A DNA stretch of 64,000 nucleotides from Flavobacteriaceae bacterium (GCA_947451525.1 CANFZM010000006.1:62001-126000), one strand, 5' to 3'; positions 42,331 through 52,900 are shown, counted from the stretch's first letter. The notes: generated by a model from the sequence alone, not told the origin. Translations and numbers: made by a program.

Positions 42331-44427
42331 ATGCCAACAGAAGAAAAGTCTTTAAATTTTATAGAACAAATCATAGAAGACAGTTTAGCAAGCGGTTTTC
42401 CACAAGATAAATTGCGCTTTCGTTTTCCGCCGGAGCCCAACGGTTATTTACATATTGGTCATGCCAAATCTATTTGTTTGAATTTCGGACTTGGATTACG
42501 CTACAATGCGCCAGTAAATTTGCGTTTTGACGATACCAATCCTGCCAAGGAAGAACAAGAATATGTAGATGCTATCAAAGAAGATTTACTTTGGTTGGGC
42601 TTCAATTGGGCTGAAGAACGTTATGCTTCTGATTATTTTCAACAGTTGTACGACTGGGCTGTGTTGATGATTAAAAACGGTAAAGCCTATGTGGATAGTC
42701 AATCGTCGGAAGATATGGCGGCACAAAAAGGAACCCCAACTCAACCAGGAGTGGATGGTCCTTATAGAAACCGTTCTATTGAAGAGAATTTGACTTTATT
42801 TGAAGCCATGAAAAACGGTGATTTTCCAGAAGGAAGTCACGTTTTGAGAGCAAAAATCGACATGACTTCTAAGAATATGTTGATGCGCGATCCTTTGATG
42901 TACCGTGTGTTGCACCGCCACCACCATCGTACAGGAAACGATTGGAAAATCTATCCAATGTATGATTATGCTCATGGCGAAAGTGATTATATCGAACAAA
43001 TTTCGCATTCTATTTGCACCTTAGAATTTGTAATGCACCGCGAATTATACAATTGGTTTTTAGATCAAATATACGATGCATCCAAAGTGCGTCCAAACCA
43101 ATACGAATTTGCTCGTTTGAACTTGAATTACACCGTAATGAGCAAACGAAAATTATTACAATTGGTTCAAGAAAACATTGTAAATGGTTGGGACGATCCT
43201 AGAATGCCTACTATTTCTGGTTTGCGTCGTCGTGGTTATACAGCAAAATCAATTCGTAATTTCTGTGAAACTATAGGAGTTGCTAAACGTGAAAACGTAA
43301 TTGATGTTTCGCTTTTGGAGTTTTGTTTACGCGAAGATTTAAATAAAACGGCTCCACGAGTTATGGCTGTATTGGATCCGGTGAAGTTGGTAATTACCAA
43401 TTATCCTGCTGGAAAAGAAGAATGGTTGGAAGCCGAAAATAACCAAGAAGATGAAACTGCAGGTTATAGAAAAGTACCATTTTCCCGAGAGTTATATATT
43501 GAAAGAGAAGACTTTTTAGAAGTGGCTCCTGCTAAATTTTTCAGATTAAGTATCGGAAACGAAGTACGTCTTAAAAATGGATATATCATTAAAGGAGAAT
43601 CGGTTACTAAAGATACCAATGGTGTTATTACCGAAATTCAAGTAACTTATGATGAAGATTCCCGCTCTGGAAGTGGAAGTGAAGCCAGTCAAAGAAAAGT
43701 GGCTGGAACTTTGCATTGGGTTTCTATTTCGCATGCAATTGAAGCCGAAGTTCGACTTTATGATAGATTGTTTATTGATGAAGCACCCGATTCGCATAAG
43801 GAGAAAAACTTCTTAGATTTTATGAATACAACTTCATTAGAAGTCGTGAAAGGATTTGTGGAACCAAGTCTTGCGGATGTAAAATCTAATGATAAATTTC
43901 AGTTTCAAAGATTGGGTTATTTTAATGTAGATAAAGATACCACGGCTTCTAAATTAGTCTTTAACAAAACAGTTGGATTAAAAGATGCTTGGGAAGAAAA
44001 AGGTAAAAAAGAGGAAAATTTATTGATGAATACCTTAAAGGAAATCAATAAATATGTAAAAGAAAAAGACGAAACTGCTGCTGAAATTATCCTAAAACCA
44101 ATTGTAGATAACATAAAAAGTATTGATAATTATAGTTTGATTATCAACACAATTGTAAAGAATATCAAGAACGATAATAATGCTTTATTGTTTGCCAATT
44201 TGATTTTGAAATATTCGGATAAAGTTGCTGCTAAAGATATTGAATTGGAATCGTTAACAAAATTATATTCCATGTCTTTAAAAAGTCAATTGGTTTCGGT
44301 TCGGATTTTAGTTTTAGAAAATTTAAAAGAAGATGCTGAGAATTTAAATAATTTTCAAAATCAACTTTCCGAATTAAAAAATTCTGAAAAAAACGAAAAA
44401 GTTTTAGAATTATTGAAAACGATCTAA
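42331..44427 (+). CDS. glnS: Glutaminyl-tRNA synthetase with C-terminal extension
   Basis: A 698-residue class I synthetase charging tRNA-Gln. HIGH motif in PEPNGYLHIGHAKSI (HIGH at 41-44) and KMSKS equivalent VMSKRK (about 269-274). The catalytic core and the two beta-barrel anticodon domains end near residue 555, as in E. coli GlnRS. About 140 additional helical residues follow, rich in Lys, Asn and Leu. Annotated relatives are called GlnRS/YqeY fusions, but I do not see a clear YqeY signature here; the tail may be a diverged YqeY-like tRNA-binding module. Monocistronic with a terminator. Confidence 0.95.
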   Translation: MPTEEKSLNFIEQIIEDSLASGFPQDKLRFRFPPEPNGYLHIGHAKSICLNFGLGLRYNAPVNLRFDDTNPAKEEQEYVDAIKEDLLWLGFNWAEERYASDYFQQLYDWAVLMIKNGKAYVDSQSSEDMAAQKGTPTQPGVDGPYRNRSIEENLTLFEAMKNGDFPEGSHVLRAKIDMTSKNMLMRDPLMYRVLHRHHHRTGNDWKIYPMYDYAHGESDYIEQISHSICTLEFVMHRELYNWFLDQIYDASKVRPNQYEFARLNLNYTVMSKRKLLQLVQENIVNGWDDPRMPTISGLRRRGYTAKSIRNFCETIGVAKRENVIDVSLLEFCLREDLNKTAPRVMAVLDPVKLVITNYPAGKEEWLEAENNQEDETAGYRKVPFSRELYIEREDFLEVAPAKFFRLSIGNEVRLKNGYIIKGESVTKDTNGVITEIQVTYDEDSRSGSGSEASQRKVAGTLHWVSISHAIEAEVRLYDRLFIDEAPDSHKEKNFLDFMNTTSLEVVKGFVEPSLADVKSNDKFQFQRLGYFNVDKDTTASKLVFNKTVGLKDAWEEKGKKEENLLMNTLKEINKYVKEKDETAAEIILKPIVDNIKSIDNYSLIINTIVKNIKNDNNALLFANLILKYSDKVAAKDIELESLTKLYSMSLKSQLVSVRILVLENLKEDAENLNNFQNQLSELKNSEKNEKVLELLKTI

Positions 44428-44452
44428 TTGTATCTAAATAGATTTTACACAT

Positions 44453-44480
44453 GAAAAACTCACTTAATCGTGGGTTTTTC
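44453..44480 (+). terminator. Terminator of glnS
   Basis: GAAAAACTCAC / GTGGGTTTTTC, 11-base arms with one G-T pair, 6-base loop, T-run. Confidence 0.75.
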
Positions 44481-44707
44481 TTATTATTAGAAAAACCTAT
44501 TGTTATTTATTTTAGATAGAAATTATCAATCAAAATTGGCTTTCACAGATTGGTTTTAATTAAATTTTATTAATTCAACTACTCAAATTAGGTCTTCTAG
44601 ATTTTGGTTGATTAATTTGCTTTAAAATAAGTTTTACTCCTTTAACGTCATATTAACATCGTGGTGTTATTTATTTTCGTAAATTTAGTATTATTAAATA
44701 AAAAATT

Positions 44708-45037
44708 ATGTCAAGTAAAACAAGTAGCAGTGTAATTGCCCTTTTGGCAGGAGCCGCAATAGGAGCAGGGTTGGGAATTTTATTTGCACCCGATAAAGGA
44801 TCTAGAACTAGAGAAAAAATTAAAGATGGTTTAGATGATTTAAAGAACCAAGCACAAGATAAATGGGAAACTCTGGAAGAAGATACCAAAGAAAAATTTT
44901 CTAGAACCAAAGACGATTTAAAAGAAACGGTTGAAAATTTACTTTCCAATACAAGTTATAAAGCCGAAGAGGCAATAAATTTTTTGGAAGAAAAATTAGC
45001 CGAACTTAAAAGAGAAAACGCCAAACTACAGAAATAA
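44708..45037 (+). CDS. YtxH-domain membrane-anchored coiled-coil protein
   Basis: A 109-residue protein. Gly/Ala-rich membrane helix ALLAGAAIGAGLGILFAPDKG (in part, about 9-29), the YtxH (PF12732) signature, followed by a highly charged coiled coil (30-108). Probably envelope-stress related by family; no enzymatic role. Its TAA shares one base with the ATG of the next gene (TAATG), so this three-gene group (YtxH, DUF1469-like, 84-residue protein) is co-translated. Confidence 0.85.
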   Translation: MSSKTSSSVIALLAGAAIGAGLGILFAPDKGSRTREKIKDGLDDLKNQAQDKWETLEEDTKEKFSRTKDDLKETVENLLSNTSYKAEEAINFLEEKLAELKRENAKLQK

Positions 45038-45387
45038 TGGCATTTGAAGAACTAAAAGAAAATACCGAAGCCATTCAGCAACATTCTAAAGCCTATATAG
45101 AAAGTAGCATTGCTTATTATAAACTTTGGGGATTTAAGGTAGCCATGAAATCGACCACATTGATGCTCAAGTTTTTCTTGATTTCAATTTGCTTGATGAT
45201 TGTGTTGCTTTTTGTTTCCATTGCTGGGTCATTGGCAATAGGTAATTTGTTGCATAGTTATCCTTTAGGGTTTCTAATTGTAGCAGGAGTTTATTTAGTA
45301 CTTGCATTTTTGTTATTCTTAGTGAAAGACAAAATAATAGAAGGTCCGATATTAGAGAAATTTTCAGAAATATTTTTTAACGACTAA
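45037..45387 (+). CDS. Putative Actinobacterial-type holin-X / DUF1469-like membrane protein
   Basis: A 116-residue protein with an amphipathic start and two long membrane helices (about 45-68 and 76-97) connected by the short GNLLHSYPLGF loop. This is the arrangement of the phage_holin_3_6/DUF1469 family, which commonly follows a YtxH gene. Function unknown. Starts on the last base of the YtxH stop codon. Confidence 0.75.
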   Translation: MAFEELKENTEAIQQHSKAYIESSIAYYKLWGFKVAMKSTTLMLKFFLISICLMIVLLFVSIAGSLAIGNLLHSYPLGFLIVAGVYLVLAFLLFLVKDKIIEGPILEKFSEIFFND

Positions 45388-45389
45388 TT

Positions 45390-45644
45390 ATGGAAACCAA
45401 AAAATATTCCTCTTATAAACAAATCGAAGAAGATTTAGAGATTCTAAAATTGGAAAGGGAAATCTATTATCAAAAAACCCTTTTGAGTATCAATAAAACT
45501 AAAGAAAGTATTCTTCCTTCTAAATCGGTTTCTCTCTTAGGGAACCTTTATCAAAACGTATTTTCGGGTACTTACGGAACAATTTTAAAGATTGCAATTC
45601 CTTATGTCATCAATTGGTATATAAACAGAAAAAGAGGCGATTAA
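45390..45644 (+). CDS. Small conserved protein of the YtxH operon
   Basis: An 84-residue protein with a charged helical N-terminus (YKQIEEDLEILKLEREIYY, about 9-27) and a C-terminal hydrophobic stretch ending IPYVINWYINRKRGD. It begins 2 bases after the previous stop. The order YtxH, holin-like and this small protein is common in Flavobacteriaceae. Function unknown. The stop codon lies in the terminator loop. Confidence 0.72.
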   Translation: METKKYSSYKQIEEDLEILKLEREIYYQKTLLSINKTKESILPSKSVSLLGNLYQNVFSGTYGTILKIAIPYVINWYINRKRGD

Positions 45645-45654
45645 GCCTCTTTTT
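45629..45654. terminator. Terminator of the YtxH operon
   Basis: AAAAAGAGGC / GCCTCTTTTT, 10-base perfect arms with a 6-base loop, then a T-run. Symmetric, so it can also serve the convergent band-7 gene. Confidence 0.85.
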
Positions 45655-45672
45655 TTTGTCTTGTATCTAAAT

Positions 45673-46656
45673 TTATATTTCTTCTATTGGATTAGAAGTA
45701 TCCGATGGATTGTAATCAATTGCAGTGTTATCTGCTTTTTTTACTCGCTTAGGTTGTTTTTTCATTTGCTCTCCAATAATATTGGAAGCCGTGAAACTAG
45801 TTACCATACTGTTCAACATATCACTTGCCGCTTGTGGCGAATTAGGCAACAAAATCAAATTCGAATTAGTATCGGCACCAATTGCTTGAAGGGTGTCGTA
45901 GTGTTGCGTAATCACGATTAAAGCCGAAGCCTCTTGTGAGTTAATACCAACATTATTCAATACTTCAACACTTTCTACCAATCCGCGAGCAATTTCTCTA
46001 CGTTGGTCGGCAATACCTTGACCTTGTAGTTTTTTACTTTCTGCTTCTGCTTTTGCTTTAGCAACAATTCTAATACGTTGTGCTTCACTTTCAAACATAG
46101 CTGCAGTTTTTTCTCTATCGGCAGCATTGATTCTATTCATTGCATTTTTTACTTGAATATCTGGATCAATATCGGTAACTAAAGTATTGATGATGTCGTA
46201 ACCATAAGTCATCATGGCTTCGTTCAATTCGCGTTTTACACCAATTGCAATATCGTCTTTTCTTTCAAAAACATCATCCAAAATTAACTTCGGAACTTCA
46301 GCACGAACTACGTCAAATACATAAGCTGTAATTTGATCGTGTGGATATTCTAACTTATAAAAAGCCTCATAAACATGTTCTTGAATTACTTTAAACTGAA
46401 CCGAAACTTTCATTTTGATAAAAACGTTGTCTTTCGTTTTGGTTTCAATCATAACATCCAATTGTTGGATTCGCAAGTTTACACGACCAGCAATTCTATC
46501 CACAAGAGGAAGTTTTATTTGTAATCCAGAGTTTCTAATGCTCATGAATTTACCAAAACGTTCAATAACCACAGCGCTTTGCTGTTTTACGGTAAAAAAA
46601 GAAGAAAATAAAATAATTAATCCGAAGACTAATAAAACAATAAGTAAAGGTCCCAT
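45673..46656 (-). CDS. SPFH/band-7 membrane scaffold protein (stomatin/QmcA-like)
   Basis: A 327-residue protein with one N-terminal membrane helix (about 3-20) and an SPFH domain: QQSAVVIERFGKFMSIRNSGLQIKLPLVD (in pieces, about 25-54), GYDIINTLVTDIDPD (about 152-166), then AMNRINAADREKTAAMFESEAQRIRIVAKAKAEAESKKLQGQG (in pieces), a long alanine/glutamate-rich coiled coil. Forms ring-shaped assemblies in membranes by family knowledge. No NfeD partner is adjacent, fitting the QmcA rather than the YbbK-NfeD pair. Confidence 0.88.
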   Translation of the reverse strand: MGPLLIVLLVFGLIILFSSFFTVKQQSAVVIERFGKFMSIRNSGLQIKLPLVDRIAGRVNLRIQQLDVMIETKTKDNVFIKMKVSVQFKVIQEHVYEAFYKLEYPHDQITAYVFDVVRAEVPKLILDDVFERKDDIAIGVKRELNEAMMTYGYDIINTLVTDIDPDIQVKNAMNRINAADREKTAAMFESEAQRIRIVAKAKAEAESKKLQGQGIADQRREIARGLVESVEVLNNVGINSQEASALIVITQHYDTLQAIGADTNSNLILLPNSPQAASDMLNSMVTSFTASNIIGEQMKKQPKRVKKADNTAIDYNPSDTSNPIEEI

Positions 46657-46726
46657 ATAATTTTTTTTAAGGATTATTATTTGTTATACGAGAAAAATGT
46701 ATGTTTGTTACAAATTAACATATCTT

Positions 46727-47374
46727 ATGAAAAAATATTTTTTAATTTTTACTTTTTTGATTGTCAATTCTATAACTTTTGCACAATACAATAGTAGAGA
46801 TGGGAATCGTATTGGAATTTCGGGAGGAATAAATCAATCTTCTTTGTTAGGTTCTAATTTTACAGTTAAACCCGGAAATGGATATGCTGGCGGACTTTCT
46901 GTTAGAGGAAACTATTATAACGACTGGAGCATGATTTATGGGATGCAGTTTTTTATAAATAAATTTTCATTAGAATCTACTTATAAACAAGATGTTGAAT
47001 ATAGTTTAATTGGTGTTCAAGTACGATTATTGATGAGTTATAATATCATTCAAGATCATATCTCTGTAGATTTTGGACCTGTTTTACAATTAAATGGGAA
47101 AATGACTTTGAAATCGGAAGATGAATCAAAAACTCTTCTTGGCACACAACTTAAAGCAGGTCAAATTGTGGATGTTTCTAAAGTTAATGGAAATGCTTAC
47201 TTAGGAATTTCGGCTGGTAGTAAAGTGGTGCGTGCTTTGATTTTCTATCAATATGGATTTACCAATATTTTTGGAAATCTAAATAATGAAGATGCATTAT
47301 CAGTTTTAAATGGAAACAATAGTTTTAAAGGACACATAGGATCTCTTGGTGGTCAGGTTATTTTTAATTTATAA
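46727..47374 (+). CDS. PorT-like outer-membrane beta-barrel protein
   Basis: A 215-residue protein beginning MKKYFLIFTFLIVNSITFAQ, a signal peptide; an upstream frame extension of 10 codons lacks signal-peptide character, so the start is placed at 46727. The rest alternates hydrophobic and polar residues in strands (about 8), with glycine turns, matching the outer_membrane_beta-barrel (PF13568) family. Probably a small outer-membrane barrel; function unknown. Ends at a strong bidirectional terminator. Confidence 0.78.
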   Translation: MKKYFLIFTFLIVNSITFAQYNSRDGNRIGISGGINQSSLLGSNFTVKPGNGYAGGLSVRGNYYNDWSMIYGMQFFINKFSLESTYKQDVEYSLIGVQVRLLMSYNIIQDHISVDFGPVLQLNGKMTLKSEDESKTLLGTQLKAGQIVDVSKVNGNAYLGISAGSKVVRALIFYQYGFTNIFGNLNNEDALSVLNGNNSFKGHIGSLGGQVIFNL

Positions 47375-47400
47375 AAAAGCCCTGAAATTTCAGGGCTTTT
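47375..47400. terminator. Bidirectional terminator between the barrel protein and gltX
   Basis: AAAAGCCCTGAAA / TTTCAGGGCTTTT, a perfect 13-base inverted repeat without loop bases, with flanking A/T runs. Confidence 0.88.
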
Positions 47401-47406
47401 GGTTTT

Positions 47407-48909
47407 CTATAAGTTAGCAATCGCTTTTTCCAATCGTTTGATGGTTTCGTCTTTTCCAATAACTTCTATAATATCAAATAGGTGAGGACCCTTTAAAGCG
47501 CCAACCAAACTTAATCGAAAAGGTTGCATTACTTTTCCCATTCCAATTTCATTTTTAGTCATCCAATCTTTTACGATTGTTTCAATAGTTACCGAAGTGA
47601 AATCTCCAATATTTTCTAATACCGAAATTAATTGCTGCATTAAATTAGGCGTTTCTTCTTTCCAGTTTTTAGATGCTTTTTCATCATACGATGTTGGAGC
47701 AACGAAGAAATAATCGGATAATTCCCAAAATTCAGAAACAAAATTGGCGCGTTCTTTTATTAATGAAACTATTTTTAGTACATCAAGAGAGGTTGAAATT
47801 CCTTTCTCAACTAAAATAGGAGCAAAGGCTTTTGTCAAACTTTCATTAGTTTGTTCTTGTAAATAATGGTGGTTGAACCATTTATTTTTTTCAGGGTCAA
47901 ATTTTGCTCCCGCTTTGTGAACTCTATTCAAATCGAATTTTTCTGCTAATTCTTCTAACGAAAATATCTCTTGTTCGGTTCCGTCATTCCATCCTAACAA
48001 GGCTAGGAAATTCACTACGGCTTGTGGGAAAAACCCTTTTTCTCTATACCCTGATGAAATCCCTTCTTCGGTTTTCCATTCTAAAGGAAATACTGGAAAC
48101 CCCATTTTATCGCCATCGCGTTTGGATAATTTACCGTTTCCGATAGGTTTTAAAATCAAAGGTAAATGAGCAAATTCTGGCGCTTCCCATCCAAATGCTT
48201 TGTACAATAAACTGTGCAATGGCATGGATGGCAACCATTCTTCCCCACGAATTACGTGCGAAGTTTCCATCAAATGATCATCTACAATATTGGCCAAATG
48301 GTAGGTTGGCATTCCATCCGATTTGAATAAAACTTTATCATCTAATAAATTAGTTTCAAATTTTATATCACCTCGAATGATGTCGTGCAAATGCAACGTT
48401 TCATTTACCGGAGTTTTAAATCGGATAACATAATCTACACCAGCAGCAATTCGTTTATCGGTTTCTTCTTTAGAAATTACTAATGAAGTATCCAATTTCT
48501 CTCGATTGTGCCAGTTGTAAATGAAGGTTTTTCCTTCTGCTTCGTGCTGTTTTCTATGCGCATCCAAAGCTTCGGCAGTATCAAAAGCATAATAGGCCCA
48601 ACCTGAATTAATTAACTGGTCGGCATATTGTTTGTATATTTCTTTTCGTTCCGATTGACGGTAAGGACCAAATTTTTCGTTCTTTCCAACGGTTTCACTT
48701 GGGGCAATTCCTAACCATTCTAGTGCTTCCATAATATAGGCTTCGGCACCTGGAACAAAACGATTTTGATCGGTATCTTCAATTCTTAGGTAGAAAACGC
48801 CGTTATTTTTTTTTGCAAATAAATAATTGAATAGGGCAGTTCTAACACCGCCAATATGCAAAGGTCCAGTCGGACTTGGTGCAAATCGCACACGAACTTG
48901 TTTTGACAT
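47407..48909 (-). CDS. gltX: Glutamyl-tRNA synthetase
   Basis: A 500-residue class I synthetase. HIGH motif in PSPTGPLHIGGVRTALFN (residues 11-28) and KMSKS equivalent KLSKRDG (about 262-268), typical of the bacterial non-discriminating/discriminating GluRS group. The alpha-helical anticodon domain (about 330-500) is complete. Monocistronic; converges on the barrel protein gene. The presence of glnS in the same window shows tRNA-Gln is charged directly in this organism. Confidence 0.95.
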   Translation of the reverse strand: MSKQVRVRFAPSPTGPLHIGGVRTALFNYLFAKKNNGVFYLRIEDTDQNRFVPGAEAYIMEALEWLGIAPSETVGKNEKFGPYRQSERKEIYKQYADQLINSGWAYYAFDTAEALDAHRKQHEAEGKTFIYNWHNREKLDTSLVISKEETDKRIAAGVDYVIRFKTPVNETLHLHDIIRGDIKFETNLLDDKVLFKSDGMPTYHLANIVDDHLMETSHVIRGEEWLPSMPLHSLLYKAFGWEAPEFAHLPLILKPIGNGKLSKRDGDKMGFPVFPLEWKTEEGISSGYREKGFFPQAVVNFLALLGWNDGTEQEIFSLEELAEKFDLNRVHKAGAKFDPEKNKWFNHHYLQEQTNESLTKAFAPILVEKGISTSLDVLKIVSLIKERANFVSEFWELSDYFFVAPTSYDEKASKNWKEETPNLMQQLISVLENIGDFTSVTIETIVKDWMTKNEIGMGKVMQPFRLSLVGALKGPHLFDIIEVIGKDETIKRLEKAIANL

Positions 48910-48937
48910 TTTAGTAAAATTTGAGGCAAAGATACGG

Positions 48938-48951
48938 TTTCAAATTTCAAA
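48938..48951. repeat. Tandem TTTCAAA heptamer
   Basis: Two contiguous TTTCAAA units, followed by related A/T/C words, upstream of gltX. One of several 7-base-period tracts in the window. Confidence 0.5.
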
Positions 48952-48983
48952 TGAAGAAATTCCAAATTCAAAAAACAATGATT

Positions 48984-49793
48984 TTACAACAGCAATCTAA
49001 ATCCGTTTCCGTTCTTTTTTATTTTAGAATTTGAAATTATTGCTGCTTCTAGTTTGGAAGTTAATGTTTCAATAATATAATTTTTAATCAAATTTGGTTT
49101 GTGATCATAATATTGTTCTACTAATAGACTATTATAATCCGATTTTTTATTGTTGTATTCAAACAAAGGAAATCCTCCTTTCATTAAAATAAAGTTTATC
49201 AATAACCTTCCTGTTCTTTTGTTTCCATCTACAAATGGTTGGTGCAACCAAATTTCTTGGGCTATAAATATTGCTTTATCTAGTATGTCTTTATTGCTAG
49301 AATTAATTTTAGCAACAAGTTCTGTCATGTTTTCAACAACATTTTCAGGAGAACTCAATGGAATTATTTTTTCAATTTCAATATTATTTTTCTTGATTGA
49401 AATTACATTAGGACTTATTTTGAAACTTCCTTTTTCTTGTCCTTTTTCTTTGACATCAATATAATAATCTTCATTCCAAAGGCTTCCAATGCACAACCAA
49501 TTTAAATCTAAAAGTAATTCTACAGATAATTTTTCATTGTTTTTAACCGACAATAGCATTCTTTTCAATGCTTTATACATCCCTTTTTGTTCTAAAATAT
49601 CCGATGTTCTAATATTGTTTCCTGATATTGTATCACTCTTAAATAGTTCTGTTGTTTGAATTAATGTTAACTGATTTCCTTCTAATTTATTAGTAGCATA
49701 TACATATTCATATAGAATTTGCTGCTCTTCTTCCATAGAAAGTGGAATTGAAATAGCATTGAATTTTGCAAGTAAATCGAGTAAATTTTCCAT
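48984..49793 (-). CDS. Fic-family protein (AMP-transferase fold)
   Basis: A 269-residue protein with a complete Fic active site HQPFVDGNKRTGR (about residues 193-205), in the consensus HPFxxGNxR arrangement with Q in place of P's neighbour. The N-terminal part has the extra helix MEEEQQILYEYVYATNKLEGNQLT, in which the inhibitory-type Glu and the ligand-binding residues may lie. By family it transfers AMP (or another phosphate-linked moiety) to a target hydroxyl. No antitoxin gene is adjacent. Target unknown. Confidence 0.88.
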   Translation of the reverse strand: MENLLDLLAKFNAISIPLSMEEEQQILYEYVYATNKLEGNQLTLIQTTELFKSDTISGNNIRTSDILEQKGMYKALKRMLLSVKNNEKLSVELLLDLNWLCIGSLWNEDYYIDVKEKGQEKGSFKISPNVISIKKNNIEIEKIIPLSSPENVVENMTELVAKINSSNKDILDKAIFIAQEIWLHQPFVDGNKRTGRLLINFILMKGGFPLFEYNNKKSDYNSLLVEQYYDHKPNLIKNYIIETLTSKLEAAIISNSKIKKNGNGFRLLL

Positions 49794-49941
49794 TTATGGA
49801 GTAGGTTTGATAGGGTAAAAATACAAAATATTTGAAACCGATTAGAGTCTAATAACCATTTTTTACCTTTAATAAAGAATTAACTTTTATTCTAACTAGA
49901 AATTATTACTTTTATCGGTTATAAACAATGTATTAACAATT

Positions 49942-52900
49942 TTGGAAAATCAGAATCTAATTTACCATAAACTCGAACAGTTTATTAAGAAGTTTTATAC
50001 AAATGAATTGCTACGTGGAACCATTTTCTTCGTCGGAATTGGTTTGTTGTATTTTCTTTTCACGCTTTTTGTAGAATATTTTCTTTGGTTAAAGCCAACA
50101 GCGAGAACTATTTTGTTCTGGACTTTTGTTGTCGTGGAACTTTTTCTCGTGTTTCGATTTATTTTGTTTCCAATTTTTAAGTTATTTAAACTTCAAAAAG
50201 GAATCAATTACGACGATGCTTCCAAAATTATTGGAAATCATTTTAGTGAAGTAGGCGATAGGCTTACCAATTTTTTACAATTATCTCAAGACACTAATAC
50301 TTCCGAATTGCTTTTGGCTTCCATCGATCAAAAAGCAAATACATTACAACCGATTCCTTTTGGGAATGCTGTTAATTTTGGAACTAACAAGAAGTTTTTG
50401 CCATTAGCAATCGTTCCAATTTTGTTTTTTGTTTTCTTTTATTTATCTGGAAATAGCAATCTTATATCGCAAAGTTTCAATCGTGTGGTGCATTACAAAG
50501 AGCAATTTTTACCACCTGCACCATTTGAATTTCAAGTCTTAAATAAAACGTTACAAACCGAACAAAACCAAGACTTCCTTTTAAAAGTAAAAACAGTTGG
50601 AAAAGTTGTTCCAGAAAATGCTATGATTTTTATTGGTGATGAAAGTTATTTCATGGAAACCACCAAGGCGGGTGAATTCCAATTCGTGATTCCGAAACCA
50701 AAAGAAAATTTAGAGTTCCACGTGGAGGCCAATAACGTTTCATCCAACGAATATGAATTGAATGTAGTTACCGTTCCTTCCATTGCCAATTTTGAAATGG
50801 TCTTGAATTTTCCGGGATATTTAAATAAAAAAGCCGAAGTAATCAAAGGAACAGGTAATGCTGTCCTCCCAGAAGGCACTCGTGTTACTTGGAGAATGAA
50901 TACATTGGCTACGCAAAAAGTAGAATGGCTGGATGCCGCTGCTAAATATCCTTTTACTAAACAAGATAATCAATTTTTATTATCTAAAAATATTAACCAA
51001 AATACCGATTATCAAATAGTTACTTCAAATTCCAAGGTACAGAATTATGAAAAGTTAAACTATCAAATCTCTGTATTAAAAGATCAATTTCCAACTATTG
51101 CTGTGGGTAACGCTCCCGACAGCCTTAAAATTGAAAAAAACTATCTTTTAGGTCAAGTTTCTGACGATTATGGGCTTTATAAATTACAAATAGTTTATTA
51201 TCCAAAAGATAAACTTGCTAATGCTAAACGAGCGACTATTGCTGTTAAGCGTGATGTTTACGATCAATTTGTATTTGCTTTTCCAAGTAACCTTCCTGTA
51301 GAAGAAGGAGTTTCCTATGAATACTATTTCGAGATTTTTGATAACGATGCACTTCATAACTTCAAGAGCACAAAATCTTCCACTTTCTCCAATAGAATTG
51401 CTACTGAATCTGAAAAAGAAGATCAGGTTTTACAACAACAAAACGACAACATTAATTCGTTAGAAAAATCGCTTAAAACTCAAGACAAGCAATTGAACGA
51501 AATGGAGAAGTTGCAAAAAATGGGCAAGGAAAAAGACAACCTAGAGTTTAAAGAACAACAGAAAGTTAACGACTTTTTAAACAAACAAAAGCAGCAAGAC
51601 GAATTGATGAAAAATTTTGCTGAGAAAATGAAAGAGAATCTCGACAAAGTTAAAACCGATAAGAAGGACGAAGTTAAAGAACTTTTAAAAGATCGTTTGG
51701 ATAAAGTGGATAAGGACATCGAAAAGAATAAAAAACTTTTGGACGAACTTCAAAAACTAAATGAAAAACTACAGAAAGAAGAGTTGTTTGACAAGATGGA
51801 TAAACTGAAACAACAAAGCAAAAACCAAACGAAGAGTTTGCAACAATTGGTTGAACTTACTAAGAAATATTATGTTGAAAAGAAAGCCGAACAAATTGCC
51901 GATAAGTTAGATAAACTTTCCGAAAAACAAGATAAATTATCTGAAAACGAAAAGGAAAATTCTACTGAAAAGCAAGAAGAAATAAACAAAGAATTTGATA
52001 AAATTCAAGAAGAATTAAAGGAATTAGACAAAGATAATAAGGAATTAAAAAAACCAGTGGAACTTCCCGATACTGCTCCAAAAGAAAAAAGCATTGATGA
52101 GGATTTGAAGAAAGCATCCGACGAACTTAAGAAAGATTCTAAAGCAGGTGCCAAGCCAAAACAAAAAAGCGCTTCCAAGAAAATGAAGCAAATGAGTCAA
52201 GATATGCAGTCTAGTATGGAGATGGGTGAGCAAGAACAATTGGAAGAAGACATTGTTGTCTTACGTCAAATTCTGGACAATCTTTTGGCCTATTCCTTTT
52301 CTCAAGAATCGGTGATGGGACAATTTAAAGGCTTGAAACGAGGTTCGCCATCGTTTAATAAAAACCTTAAAATCCAACAAGATTTAAAACAAGAATTCAA
52401 GCATGTCGATGATAGTTTGTTTGCATTTTCTCTTCGTAATCCAAAGATGTCCGAAGGTGTAACTGCCGAAATAGGAAACGTTCAATATAATGTAGAAAAA
52501 GCAATTGAATCCCTTGCGGACGCTGATGTTTCTAAAGGAGTTTCTCACCAACAGTTTGCTACAAGTGCTTCCAATAAATTGGCAGACATGTTAGCATCCA
52601 TCTTATTTAATATGCAAATGTCTATGCAAATGTCAGGTTCCGGAAAAGGAAAAGGAATGCCTTCGCCTGGAAAAGGCTCTGGAGGAGATTCGCAATTACC
52701 AGACATTATAAAAAAACAGGGGGAACTTGGCGATAAAATGAAGGGCGGCATGAAGCCCGGAAGTAAACCAGGTGACAAACCGGGCGATAAACCTGGAGAC
52801 AAACCAGGAGATAAGCCTGGAGAAGGTAAAGATGGCAAAGATGGTAAGGACGGTAAGGGAAAGCAAGGTAAAGACGGAAAATCTGGATCTGGCGGTTCTG

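Noticed and set aside
44481..44707. Unannotated gene or RNA between glnS and the YtxH operon
   Set aside because: I saw only AT-rich sequence after the glnS terminator, no conserved structure, and no clear promoter motif.
44671..44949. Minus-strand frame of 92 codons over the YtxH gene
   Set aside because: The plus-strand frame encodes the Gly/Ala-rich YtxH signature and is coupled to the next gene; the antisense frame is a shadow.
50715..50726. GTTCCACGTGGA core resembling parS
   Set aside because: Only 12 of 16 positions fit the site, outer arms do not match, and it is inside a coding region without partner sites. AGTTTCACGTGTTGGA near 63512 was dismissed for the same reason.
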